A stretch of 64,000 nt of DNA, from assembly GCF_041075285.1 (NCBI RefSeq), contig NZ_CP163512.1, positions 3,720,001-3,784,000 of the forward strand, in the 5' to 3' direction. Positions 51,880 to 59,933 of the stretch are shown piece after piece; within the stretch, counting starts at the first letter, position 1, and every line of letters starts with the position of its first letter. The position numbers were made by a program, and so were the translations under genes. The notes below the pieces were generated by a model. The model was not told where the DNA came from, ran no database searches, and saw only the letters and a program-made list of their open reading frames with translations. The DNA is from Providencia rettgeri. GTDB lineage: Bacteria > Pseudomonadota > Gammaproteobacteria > Enterobacterales > Enterobacteriaceae.

Positions 51880-52359
51880 TCAAATTAGGTCGAGTTCATC
51901 GCTGTCATCGTCAACTTCAAGCTTTATTTGGTTAATATTACGATTTAATTGTTCTGCAATAGGTCCATTCATCAAACTAATAGACATATAGCGTTTCAAT
52001 GCATTATTGAAGCGTTCAGCGAGTGAAGGCGTTCCTTCACTATGGTGATTTTTTAATGCAAATGATGCACCGGCGATAAAGTTTTCTTTTTCATTTTTAC
52101 CTAAGTGGACGAAGGTGTTAAATACATAGGTAAACAATTCTTTATCACTATTTTTTTGTTCTAATCGATTGATAAAATTATCAATTTTCAGTTTTTCTTC
52201 GGGTGAGAACGGAATATTATCAATCTTTTTATCACTTAAAGATGAAATAGGTGCGGATCTAGCTGCCATTTTTTGCTGAAAAGTGGCTTGCATTGAAGAA
52301 GAGGAATCCGCTGTTAATCGTGGTGTCGAAGTATTTAGGCTATTTATCGGGAGATCCAT
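51880..52359 (-). CDS. T3SS-associated protein at the OrgC position
   Basis: 159 residues from the ATG at 52359, with AGAGGTGA upstream and a 20-bp overlap with sctL. The N-terminal ~50 residues are Ser/Thr-rich and disordered (SLNTSTPRLTADSSSSMQAT), typical of T3SS substrates; the rest is helical (FSPEEKLKIDNFINRLEQKN, SLAERFNNALKRYMSIS), with an acidic tail VDDDSDELDLI. In SPI-1 the gene after orgB is orgC, a secreted factor that helps needle polymerisation. The assignment rests on position and general shape. Confidence 0.6.
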   Translation of the reverse strand: MDLPINSLNTSTPRLTADSSSSMQATFQQKMAARSAPISSLSDKKIDNIPFSPEEKLKIDNFINRLEQKNSDKELFTYVFNTFVHLGKNEKENFIAGASFALKNHHSEGTPSLAERFNNALKRYMSISLMNGPIAEQLNRNINQIKLEVDDDSDELDLI

Positions 52360-53011
52360 GTTCACCTCTAGTGGTATTAAGCAATTCGATAAATTGTTGG
52401 TAAGACGCTTTATGTTGCGCCAATACTTGGCAGCGGCTTGAAATAGATAAAATCTGCGGTAAGGAGTTTTTTGCCGCAACTGATGGTGAGAAATAACAAA
52501 TTTCGTTATCAGCCTCTAACGCGATGGTATCGCAATTTGAATGAGTTTGAATTTTTACTTTAGAATATTGCTTATCTAGTAGAGGTTGTATTTCTACAGG
52601 AATATGCAACTGAATATTGTTGGCGTTTTCCTGCTGATGAAGAAAATAGTGAGCAATAATTTGTTTTAGTCTGATATCGCTAAACAGATCCACAAGTAAT
52701 TTTTCCAGCTTGGCTTCGCTTTGGTTAACCTGCTTTTGAAAGGTTATCTCACTTTTATTCAATCCCTCAATAAAATCGGTTAATAATTGCTTGATTCCGT
52801 CGTTATAACCATGCTGGTAAGCAATTTGTTGGATAGTTTCTTTTTCTATTATTGCTTGCTGGTAATAATCATTGGCTCTTTTTTGAGCAAATTGAATAAC
52901 CTTTTTTTCATATTTGGATGCATTTAGAACACGTTTTCTAATTAACACGTTTTCGAGTACGGTTTCTCTAACCGCGGATACGGGTTTTATTGTCTCTATT
53001 TCTACTGACAT
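52340..53011 (-). CDS. sctL: T3SS ATPase stator SctL (OrgB/MxiN/YscL)
   Basis: 223 residues from the ATG at 53011; OrgB of Salmonella has about 226. The N-terminal half is a long charged helix (VIQFAQKRANDYYQQAIIEK, then ETIQQIAYQHGYNDGIKQLL with a YscL/FliH-like pattern), and the C-terminal domain resembles the ATPase-binding part (VKIQTHSNCDTIALEADNEI). It links the ATPase SctN to the sorting platform. It overlaps sctK by 44 bp and the next gene by 20 bp. Confidence 0.85.
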   Translation of the reverse strand: MSVEIETIKPVSAVRETVLENVLIRKRVLNASKYEKKVIQFAQKRANDYYQQAIIEKETIQQIAYQHGYNDGIKQLLTDFIEGLNKSEITFQKQVNQSEAKLEKLLVDLFSDIRLKQIIAHYFLHQQENANNIQLHIPVEIQPLLDKQYSKVKIQTHSNCDTIALEADNEICYFSPSVAAKNSLPQILSISSRCQVLAQHKASYQQFIELLNTTRGEHGSPDK

Positions 53012-53540
53012 AATGGCATGTTTCTTCAATAATATTCCAAGGCAACATTGCCTTAGTGTGAGTGGTAATAAGCTTTTGAATATCCTGACTAAACATATAC
53101 TTAGCGCGTTCAGTATATAAATAACCAAAGGGCGCTAAGTAGGATAAAACTTGTGCTGCACCTAATACAATTAATGTTTCTGGTTTATTGCAACCTAATA
53201 TTTCATGGGAATTTAGTGGCTGATTAAAGTATTGCTCTAGGGTTTTACGATTAGCAAATTTCTCTGACCACGGTTGTGGGCCCATTTGTAGCAGCGCGCC
53301 TAAATGAACAGCAATGGTAGGTAGTTGCTTCCAATGTTGTAAAAGCAGCTTAGGCAACAATAACGTCTGGCCCTTTGGCAAAGGTAGTTGATATCGCTTA
53401 ATTAGATACTGATTATGTTTTCCCTGTAATAGTGGGGGTAATAGATGATAATCCTCGCGACTAAACTCAGGGTGAAAATAATCACCAGGTGCGAGGATAA
53501 TATCACCTTGATTAATCAGTAAGTTATTTAATGTCAGCAT
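52968..53540 (-). CDS. sctK: T3SS sorting-platform protein SctK (OrgA/MxiK)
   Basis: 190 residues from the ATG at 53540, inside the end of sctJ; OrgA has about 199. Recognisable parts are an N-terminal PGDYFHPEFSRE, a middle LLQHWKQLPTIAVHLGALLQ and the C-terminal NKPETLIVLGAAQVLSYLAP. Proteins of this family sit in the cytoplasm and connect the inner-membrane ring SctD to the pods of the sorting platform. Gene order between sctJ and sctL is the same as prgK-orgA-orgB. Confidence 0.82.
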   Translation of the reverse strand: MLTLNNLLINQGDIILAPGDYFHPEFSREDYHLLPPLLQGKHNQYLIKRYQLPLPKGQTLLLPKLLLQHWKQLPTIAVHLGALLQMGPQPWSEKFANRKTLEQYFNQPLNSHEILGCNKPETLIVLGAAQVLSYLAPFGYLYTERAKYMFSQDIQKLITTHTKAMLPWNIIEETCHYVSRNRDNKTRIRG

Positions 53541-54273
53541 CAGAATGATTCTCAATGGCCATTGTGGTCACTTTTTTATTTGTTTGCTGTTTCCAAAGGA
53601 AACCGAATGTGCCAAGTAATAAAATAATCATACTTACAATAAGACCAAGATTGAGTGGGCTGATTAAATTTTGCGACTCGGACTTAATTTGATACTGTAA
53701 TGGCGGTCGATTAACAATCACCACTGAAACATTATCATAAGTCGTTTCAGCAAAGCTGCTATTTAAAAACAGTTTAATTTTATTCATCATCATTTTCGGA
53801 TCTTCATTCCCTGAATAAGTCACTAGGCTGGAGACTTTTTGTATCGGTTTTACCGTACCATTCCCATTTAATGGATAGCTAACATGCACCCTCGCGTTCA
53901 CGACATCAGGAATCGATAATAGTGACTGTTCTAAACGTTGCTCTATTAACGATAATAAACGGGTACGCTCAGCCTGTGGGGATGCGACTAGCGAGTCGCC
54001 AGGAAAAGCTTGAATAATCTCAACTGGATCCTTTGAGGGGAGGTTATATTTTTGGAGTAAATCCACAGCAATGACAAAATTATCACTTGAAACACGAATA
54101 GTATCCCCATTTTTATTATCATGTTTACGGATTGCGTCGACGCCATGAGCCTGCAATATGGCGAGGACCTCATTGCTTTGTCTTTGGCTTAAGTTACTGA
54201 GTAATAATTGGTTATCACATCCCATTAATAAGCCAATAAACCCAATTAACAATAATTTTTTTAAAATATTCAT
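53524..54273 (-). CDS. sctJ: T3SS inner-membrane ring lipoprotein SctJ (PrgK/MxiJ)
   Basis: 249 residues (PrgK has 252). Lipoprotein signal with lipobox GLLMGCDN, Cys at about residue 19; two ring-building domains with the conserved LSQRQSNEVLAILQAHGVDA and DPVEIIQAFPGDSLVASPQA, ERTRLLSLIEQRLEQSLLSI; and a C-terminal membrane helix LGLIVSMIILLLGTFGFLW. It forms the inner ring together with SctD. It starts 3 bp after the sctI stop. Confidence 0.95.
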   Translation of the reverse strand: MNILKKLLLIGFIGLLMGCDNQLLLSNLSQRQSNEVLAILQAHGVDAIRKHDNKNGDTIRVSSDNFVIAVDLLQKYNLPSKDPVEIIQAFPGDSLVASPQAERTRLLSLIEQRLEQSLLSIPDVVNARVHVSYPLNGNGTVKPIQKVSSLVTYSGNEDPKMMMNKIKLFLNSSFAETTYDNVSVVIVNRPPLQYQIKSESQNLISPLNLGLIVSMIILLLGTFGFLWKQQTNKKVTTMAIENHSDADIK

Positions 54274-54276
54274 GGT

Positions 54277-54576
54277 TTATTGGGCTTTTAATACAGTATC
54301 AATGGCTGAAACACTTTTATGGGTTAGCGTACTTATCATACTCATCGCTAAATTGTAATTACCCACTTTGTTTTGAATCTCAAGTAATTTTGCTGGGTTA
54401 CTAACATCAATATTATTTGCCTGATTAATTAAGCTTGCTTTTTCATTACTAACAGCTGCGGTATATTCAGCAAATAATTGTTTTACTTTGTCTTCAAAGG
54501 AACCTGTAGGCGCTCTAATAATAGCTGTATCATCCTGAATAGTAGGGATCGCTGAAAATGATATTGGAGTGATCAT
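54277..54576 (-). CDS. sctI: T3SS inner rod protein SctI (PrgJ/MxiI)
   Basis: 99 residues (PrgJ has about 101). The C-terminal helix KVGNYNLAMSMISTLTHKSV and the end VSAIDTVLKAQ are typical of inner rod proteins, and share the pattern with the needle protein upstream (GNYNMARQLQSNVMKSI). It anchors the needle inside the base. It lies between needle and sctJ genes as in prgHIJK. Confidence 0.9.
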   Translation of the reverse strand: MITPISFSAIPTIQDDTAIIRAPTGSFEDKVKQLFAEYTAAVSNEKASLINQANNIDVSNPAKLLEIQNKVGNYNLAMSMISTLTHKSVSAIDTVLKAQ

Positions 54577-54627
54577 ATAATTTTCCTATAGAAATATAGC
54601 ACTGCATCAACAGTGCTTTTATTAAAA

Positions 54628-54972
54628 TTACACGTTACGAATAATGGCTTGAGCTGCATCTTTAATGGATTTCATTACGTTACTTTGTAATTGACGCGCC
54701 ATATTATAGTTACCGCTTAATGCGGTGATTTTACCGAGGACTAAGGGGTTGTCCACTTCAACATTTGGGTTATTCAGTGTATCCTTCAATTCATCAGCAA
54801 TAATTTTAGTGCGCTGACTAAGACCTGCTGAAGCTCGGTACATCATTCCCCATTTACTATCTTGGGTACCCGCGGTTTCGAAACTTGAGCCGTCCCATTC
54901 ACCCGTGCTCGTAACTTTCCCATTGTTATCTGTTACACTTCCTATTCCTGATGCTATTCCTGATGCTGCCAT
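54628..54972 (-). CDS. sctF: T3SS needle protein SctF (PrgI/MxiH-like) with N-terminal extension
   Basis: 114 residues, about 30 more than PrgI or MxiH (80-83). The C-terminal 80 residues match needle proteins (LKDTLNNPNVEVDNPLVLGK, ITALSGNYNMARQLQSNVM, KSIKDAAQAIIRNV). The N-terminal extension is Gly/Ser/Thr-rich (ASGIASGIGSVTDNNGKVTS). A GAGGAAG site precedes the first ATG, and later in-frame ATGs at the MMYRAS segment would remove part of the needle helix region, so the long form seems genuine. It polymerises into the external needle. Confidence 0.88.
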   Translation of the reverse strand: MAASGIASGIGSVTDNNGKVTSTGEWDGSSFETAGTQDSKWGMMYRASAGLSQRTKIIADELKDTLNNPNVEVDNPLVLGKITALSGNYNMARQLQSNVMKSIKDAAQAIIRNV

Positions 54973-54995
54973 AATAACTTCCTCTTTGATTACAA

Positions 54996-56165
54996 TTAAA
55001 GTGATTTTAAATTAAATGTCCAATGGTTATTCCCTAATAAAATATAACCATCAGTGTTTGTGATAAAAGATTTTCCAGCTAATTCATTATTTGCTAATGA
55101 GATAGAGAAGCGAATTTGTCTTTCTCCCCATTGTTGATAAAATGAATTTGCAAAAGTAATTGCAGAGATAGTTTGTTTATCATTCAAGCTATCTTTAATA
55201 ATAAATACTGTTTTATTATTCTCAGTGATTTTATGCCATTTTACATTGCTTTCTGTTAATCCTAGTTTGGATTTTTTTATTAATTCATCAATGTTGGTAA
55301 CCTGTGAGGTGTAATTCGTGTAGCAGCTAAAGTAGCTAGATAATAACTTTTCAATAAAATCATTTTTTTTGTCTATATATTGATTTGATAGTGATTTTAT
55401 GACGGGGGAACAAGGGTTACTGATATCAATTTTTAATAAGTCTGGGATTTCATCTGAAATTTTATTTTCTATTTCAACCTCTAGCTGATTTTTTACTTTA
55501 ATAGAAAAGCTATTGCGAAACTTTGTTTTTAACAACTGCTGCATACTCCAATCATAGTCCCGTTGAGATTGAACTAAGATAAGCACTTTATTTTTATTAT
55601 CCTTGGTTACAATCGCTTTTTGAGTGCTTCCGATAAGGATATTTTCGATAGCTTGCAGTTGTACATCTTTTTGTAATTGAGAATTTTTAGGAAAACAGAG
55701 ATAGCCAACAAAAATAAGAGCGAATAATGATAGAGCAGCGAAGATTTTATTGTTGTGTGGCGATTTATTAAATTTATTAGAGGTCTTTTCTGCTTTAATA
55801 GGCTGATGTCGCTTATTTTCAGCGATTAATGATGGCTCCCAAGGTGTATCAATTTCTTTGAGAGAAAATGGAAATAGCTCTTTTAAAACAAGTTGTTGTA
55901 ATTTAATTGGAATGATTTCACTACGGTTTTTTGCATGAAGATCAACTGCAATTTGACCATCATGGGAAATAATTGAAAAAGTGAAAGCCTCTTGATCACT
56001 CGGTATTGAGTAACCTGTAAAGCCTTCTTCTGTCACATTTGCTGTATAGGTTTTCTCTTCGCCAATCACAACTAAGTTGGCATTGAGTTTAATCAGTATT
56101 TCTTGATCACGCATTTCACCATTCATGATCTTCATAACATAAGTCTTATTATGGATATCTTTCAC
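54996..56165 (-). CDS. sctD: T3SS inner-membrane ring protein SctD (PrgH/MxiG)
   Basis: 389 residues with a GTG start at 56165 (PrgH has 392; ATG at 56135 is an alternative). It follows PrgH in layout: a cytoplasmic FHA-like domain opening KTYVMKIMNGEMRDQEILIK, a membrane helix IFAALSLFALIFVGYLCF near residue 150, and three periplasmic ring domains ending TFANSFYQQWGERQIRFSIS and the final LLGNNHWTFNLKSL. First gene of the left arm, divergent from the AraC gene across 194 bp. Confidence 0.9.
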   Translation of the reverse strand: MKDIHNKTYVMKIMNGEMRDQEILIKLNANLVVIGEEKTYTANVTEEGFTGYSIPSDQEAFTFSIISHDGQIAVDLHAKNRSEIIPIKLQQLVLKELFPFSLKEIDTPWEPSLIAENKRHQPIKAEKTSNKFNKSPHNNKIFAALSLFALIFVGYLCFPKNSQLQKDVQLQAIENILIGSTQKAIVTKDNKNKVLILVQSQRDYDWSMQQLLKTKFRNSFSIKVKNQLEVEIENKISDEIPDLLKIDISNPCSPVIKSLSNQYIDKKNDFIEKLLSSYFSCYTNYTSQVTNIDELIKKSKLGLTESNVKWHKITENNKTVFIIKDSLNDKQTISAITFANSFYQQWGERQIRFSISLANNELAGKSFITNTDGYILLGNNHWTFNLKSL

Positions 56166-56359
56166 GCATATAATCTCTGTAAAAATAATTTAAGCTTATT
56201 TAACAGAATAAAAAAATAGCAGTCAGCTGAATTTATCTTATTCATTATGACTACAAGTTTTCTCATTAAAGTATGAAATAGTCTTTTTTATTCCTTTGTG
56301 TTTTGTGTGTGTATCTTTCAATCTGCTTTTGAAAAATCAATAGATAGGGTTTATTTATA
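56166..56359. promoter_or_regulatory. Divergent promoter region of the two T3SS arms
   Basis: 194 bp, AT-rich, between sctD and the InvF-like gene, with CAGCTGAATTTATC and AAGTTTTCTC-like tracts but no clear consensus promoter. Both arms probably start here, so activator sites for the InvF-like or HilA-like regulators are expected. Confidence 0.5.
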
Positions 56360-57139
56360 ATGGAAAAGAAAGATATTGCTGCGCTGTTAGAAAATGGAAA
56401 TCTCTGTTTTTCTTTGCAGGACAAATTAGTTTTGGCAGTACCAAACGATAAAGCGGCGACTTTTTTTTATAAATCGCCATATTCAAATTTAAATATTTCA
56501 TTCGATAAACAATCTATATTTATTGCTAATGATGAAGTGTTGCCGTGTGATGAAAATCCATATTGGTCTATTCACTCAATGGCATTGTCAGAGTTAATTG
56601 AAATTCTTGCCGTTATTGATACTGCTATGGGGCAGTCGTTTCTTTCGAAGAAAGAGACCTATAGTCCAAATGAACCGGTAACACAAGAGTTTATTTCATT
56701 GGATGAAGAGCTTTCTACCAATGTATCAATTAGAAATGTTGTTATTGATTTGGTAATTAAAATGCACCCACGATTTAACTGTTGGTGTAATGTTTTACGT
56801 AAATATGAAGCTTACGGAATGATGCGTTTTATTCTGGAAGCCGCACAGAGTGATAAAAATGCAAATATCAATCAACTTTGTGCACGTTATGGCGTATCAG
56901 CATCGTATTTTAGACAACTTTACCGAGAAAACTTTAATAAAACAGCAAAACGTAAAATTATGAGTGTCCGCATGGCGAACGCAATTTTACAGTTAATTGA
57001 GAGTGAAAGTTCAATTTTAGATGTTGGGTTAGAAGCGGGTTATTGTTCAGCCTCACATTTTACCAATGATCTTAAAAAAGAGTTGGGGTTAACCCCTTCA
57101 GAAATAAGACATCTTGGAGCAAATTTATATGAGCAGTAA
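56360..57139 (+). CDS. AraC-family T3SS activator (InvF/MxiE-like)
   Basis: 259 residues. A poorly conserved N-terminal half is followed by a C-terminal AraC domain with two helix-turn-helix motifs: INQLCARYGVSASYFRQLYR with ENFNKTAKRKIM, and SILDVGLEAGYCSASHFTND with LKKELGLTPSEIR. Its place directly before the secretin gene, which it overlaps by 11 bp, is that of invF before invG. InvF works with the chaperone SicA to switch on effector genes; the same partnership is likely. Confidence 0.9.
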   Translation: MEKKDIAALLENGNLCFSLQDKLVLAVPNDKAATFFYKSPYSNLNISFDKQSIFIANDEVLPCDENPYWSIHSMALSELIEILAVIDTAMGQSFLSKKETYSPNEPVTQEFISLDEELSTNVSIRNVVIDLVIKMHPRFNCWCNVLRKYEAYGMMRFILEAAQSDKNANINQLCARYGVSASYFRQLYRENFNKTAKRKIMSVRMANAILQLIESESSILDVGLEAGYCSASHFTNDLKKELGLTPSEIRHLGANLYEQ

Positions 57140-58826
57140 GAGAAAGGGAGTGATGTTATTTACACTCCTTTTACTGAGTACCTACACTTATTCGGCTCAG
57201 TCTGAAGTCTTTATTGCACAGCCTGTAGCACAAGAAAAGAACCATGATACATTTGTTGCGAATAACATTGCCGTTGGTAAAGTGTTTGAAGTTGTTGCTG
57301 AACAGCTAAATAAACCGATTATTTTAAGTAAATTAGCCGCGCAGAAAAAAGTCACTGGTAATTTTAATCTCGCTAATGCCGATGAAATGTTCAAGGCGTT
57401 AACACGTCGCATTGCGTTGGTGTGGTATGACGATGGTGCGAGTATTTATGTTTATGATAATAGCGAAATGCGTAGTGCAATTATCCCAATGCACAATGTT
57501 AGTAGCGGCCAAATACTCAATTATATTCAACGCAATGGCATTTATGATGAACGTTTCCCCGTTCGTGCTCAAGGCGCAGACAGTTTATTGTTTGTTTCGG
57601 GCCCACCTTTATATGTGGAATTAATTAAAGCGGCGGCTCTTTATTTAGACAAACAAACTCAACAAGAAGAGCAAGTCAGCAGTGAAGTGGCGGTTATTTC
57701 ATTAAAGCACGCGTCGGTGACGGATCGCAGTTATTCATTACGAGGTCAAAGTATTACTGTACCTGGTATGTTAACGGTGATTAGTACTTTATTTAAAGAT
57801 AGCGGAAATACGGTTGAAGAGGTCGTCAATATTCAACCAGCCAAACTGAATACAACAGGTGATTCGATTGATGAATTGATGGATGCACCAATTGGTGAAA
57901 GTGAACTCCCACAAAAGAAAGTGATAGTGAACCGTTCATCAGGGAAAAATGCATTATCACTTGTGGCTCATCCAGATAGTAATAGCTTGATTGTTAAAGG
58001 TAGCGAAGAGCAAATTCGTTATGTTAAGCAACTCGTTAGAACCCTAGACGTTCGCCGTCGCCAAGTCGAATTATCATTATGGATAATTGATATAACACGT
58101 TCAGAGTTAGATAACTTGGGTGTTAACTGGGAGGTTGGAACATTTAAAACAGGTCGAGGGGCAGTTGCATTTAATCGCAGTACATTATCTAACAGCCAAG
58201 ATTTTTTATTACAAATTGATGCATTAAGTAAAAAAGGAAATGGGCATATCGTATCGCGCCCGGTTTTGCTAACCCAAGAAAATATTCCGGCTTTATTCGA
58301 TAACAACACCAGCTTCTATGCCAAGTTACAAGGTGAGCGTATTGCTACATTAGAACAAGTGACTTACGGAACCATGATCAGTGTGATGCCACGAATTTCA
58401 GCAGGTCATCAGGTTGAAATGGAAGTGAACATTGAGGATGGCGCACAAAGTCATGGTAGTGATGGCAAAGCGTCTAGCGTTGAAGGGCTCCCCTCTATTA
58501 ACCGAACCAGTATTAATACTGTTGCCCGTATTGCGAAGGATAGCAGTTTACTTATCGGGGGTTATACTCGCGAACAATATATTGAAAATGAAAGTAAAAT
58601 TCCTGGTCTTGGTGATATTCCTTTTGTTGGGGGCTTATTCAGCAGCTCGTCAGTTAACCAACAAAAAATGGTGCGATTATTTCTGATACAACCTCGTTTA
58701 TTGGATGAAAATGAGGCTTGGGATGGGCGTCAGTTTTCCGAAAAAACACGTATTACTCAGCGTGATAGCCAGTTGCATGGCACGGTGCAATTTCTTAAAC
58801 AATATATGAGTGACTCATGGCAATAA
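57129..58826 (+). CDS. sctC: T3SS outer-membrane secretin SctC (InvG/MxiD)
   Basis: 565 residues from the ATG at 57129, which has GGAG nine bases upstream (InvG has 562). Signal peptide (VMLFTLLLLSTYTYSAQS), N0 and N1 domains (VGKVFEVVAEQLNKPIILSK, then VSSGQILNYIQRNGIYDERF), and the secretin core ending with the gate region and VEGLPSINRTSINTVARIAK, LLIGGYTREQYIENESKIPG and LGDIPFVGGLFSSSSV. It forms the outer-membrane ring; the lipoprotein at 50669 may pilot it. Confidence 0.95.
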   Translation: MSSKRKGVMLFTLLLLSTYTYSAQSEVFIAQPVAQEKNHDTFVANNIAVGKVFEVVAEQLNKPIILSKLAAQKKVTGNFNLANADEMFKALTRRIALVWYDDGASIYVYDNSEMRSAIIPMHNVSSGQILNYIQRNGIYDERFPVRAQGADSLLFVSGPPLYVELIKAAALYLDKQTQQEEQVSSEVAVISLKHASVTDRSYSLRGQSITVPGMLTVISTLFKDSGNTVEEVVNIQPAKLNTTGDSIDELMDAPIGESELPQKKVIVNRSSGKNALSLVAHPDSNSLIVKGSEEQIRYVKQLVRTLDVRRRQVELSLWIIDITRSELDNLGVNWEVGTFKTGRGAVAFNRSTLSNSQDFLLQIDALSKKGNGHIVSRPVLLTQENIPALFDNNTSFYAKLQGERIATLEQVTYGTMISVMPRISAGHQVEMEVNIEDGAQSHGSDGKASSVEGLPSINRTSINTVARIAKDSSLLIGGYTREQYIENESKIPGLGDIPFVGGLFSSSSVNQQKMVRLFLIQPRLLDENEAWDGRQFSEKTRITQRDSQLHGTVQFLKQYMSDSWQ

Positions 58827-59908
58827 CGCCTCTGAGCTATGGCAACCGTTTTTCGTTGGGAGTGCAAGATAAAAGCCGAGCCTCAACAAAAGCCAATACC
58901 GATGACAGCGAAGAGGTAACTCGTGGGCAAGGCGTCATTGATAGCAGCAGTGAATATGCCTCAATGGCGATGTTGGCGGCAAGTCATATTCGTCGGGGCA
59001 ATTCGCGAAAAGACCCTGAAGAAGAGTGGATGCGTTTTGCAGAACGTATTTTAGATAATCATGCGGATGAAAAAGTCACGCGGATTGAAGGGGTGCTTAA
59101 TAAGCAATTACTGAGCCCAAAGCAATTACGAGCGCTTTTATTACAGTTCTTTCCTGATCCCAGTGATTTATTAATGGCATTAGCGACATTAATTCACCGA
59201 GGAAGATTAAAAAAAGAGCAGATAGCACATCTTGATACGCTTCATGCGCAATTACTGAGTGAAGAAAATGCACGTAGTGCGCAAGCGGGGGCAAATGTTG
59301 CCTTATTAGCTAAAGCATTTGCGCAGAAATTGAAGCAAAGTGCCGGTAATTTACGTTCGATTTATCGTGAATTTATCAGTTATGACGGCCCTGTCATTTA
59401 CCTGTATGAACAATGGGTTGAAGAGATGGCACTGCAAGAGCGCGAAAATATGATGCGTTATTTAGCTCGTGCATTAGCATGTGATTTGCAAGCCCTACCT
59501 CTCGGGGATGTGAATATTAGTGAGTTTGGTAATTTTTTTATTCGAGTCGGGCGATTACGGGAATTGCAATCTCTCGATTTTACCTTTAGTCAGAAATTCC
59601 TGATGTCAGCATTATTTCGCTATCAATTAGATATCAATAAACAGCCATTAGAAAAAGGCCTTAGCCAAATATTTATCAGTGGACTGCGTGGACAGGTGAA
59701 TTTTGAAGAGAAGCTTATCGATTTTGTGAATAAAGAACTGCGAACAATGCATACGGAAATGCGAGGGAGATTTATACAATTATTATTATTGGCATTTTCA
59801 ATTATTCCTACTGCGGTTTTTCCTTCTTTAGAAGCAAGGGATGAGTTATTGGAATTTTTAAAATTTCATATGAGTGACATCGTGGCACAAGAAAATATTA
59901 GAAAATAA
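58817..59908 (+). CDS. sctW: T3SS gatekeeper SctW (InvE/MxiC)
   Basis: 363 residues (InvE has 372), starting inside the last codons of sctC. An unfolded Ser/Asp-rich N-terminus (QDKSRASTKANTDDSEEVTR) carries the likely secretion signal, followed by helical repeats including EEEWMRFAERILDNHADEKV, SPKQLRALLLQFFPDPSDLL and LREFISYDGPVIYLYEQWVE-like segments (EFISYDGPVIYLYEQWVEEM). It controls the order of translocator and effector secretion at the export gate. Confidence 0.9.
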   Translation: MAITPLSYGNRFSLGVQDKSRASTKANTDDSEEVTRGQGVIDSSSEYASMAMLAASHIRRGNSRKDPEEEWMRFAERILDNHADEKVTRIEGVLNKQLLSPKQLRALLLQFFPDPSDLLMALATLIHRGRLKKEQIAHLDTLHAQLLSEENARSAQAGANVALLAKAFAQKLKQSAGNLRSIYREFISYDGPVIYLYEQWVEEMALQERENMMRYLARALACDLQALPLGDVNISEFGNFFIRVGRLRELQSLDFTFSQKFLMSALFRYQLDINKQPLEKGLSQIFISGLRGQVNFEEKLIDFVNKELRTMHTEMRGRFIQLLLLAFSIIPTAVFPSLEARDELLEFLKFHMSDIVAQENIRK

Positions 59909-59933
59909 ATAGAGATAGGAAATAAATAGTTCC

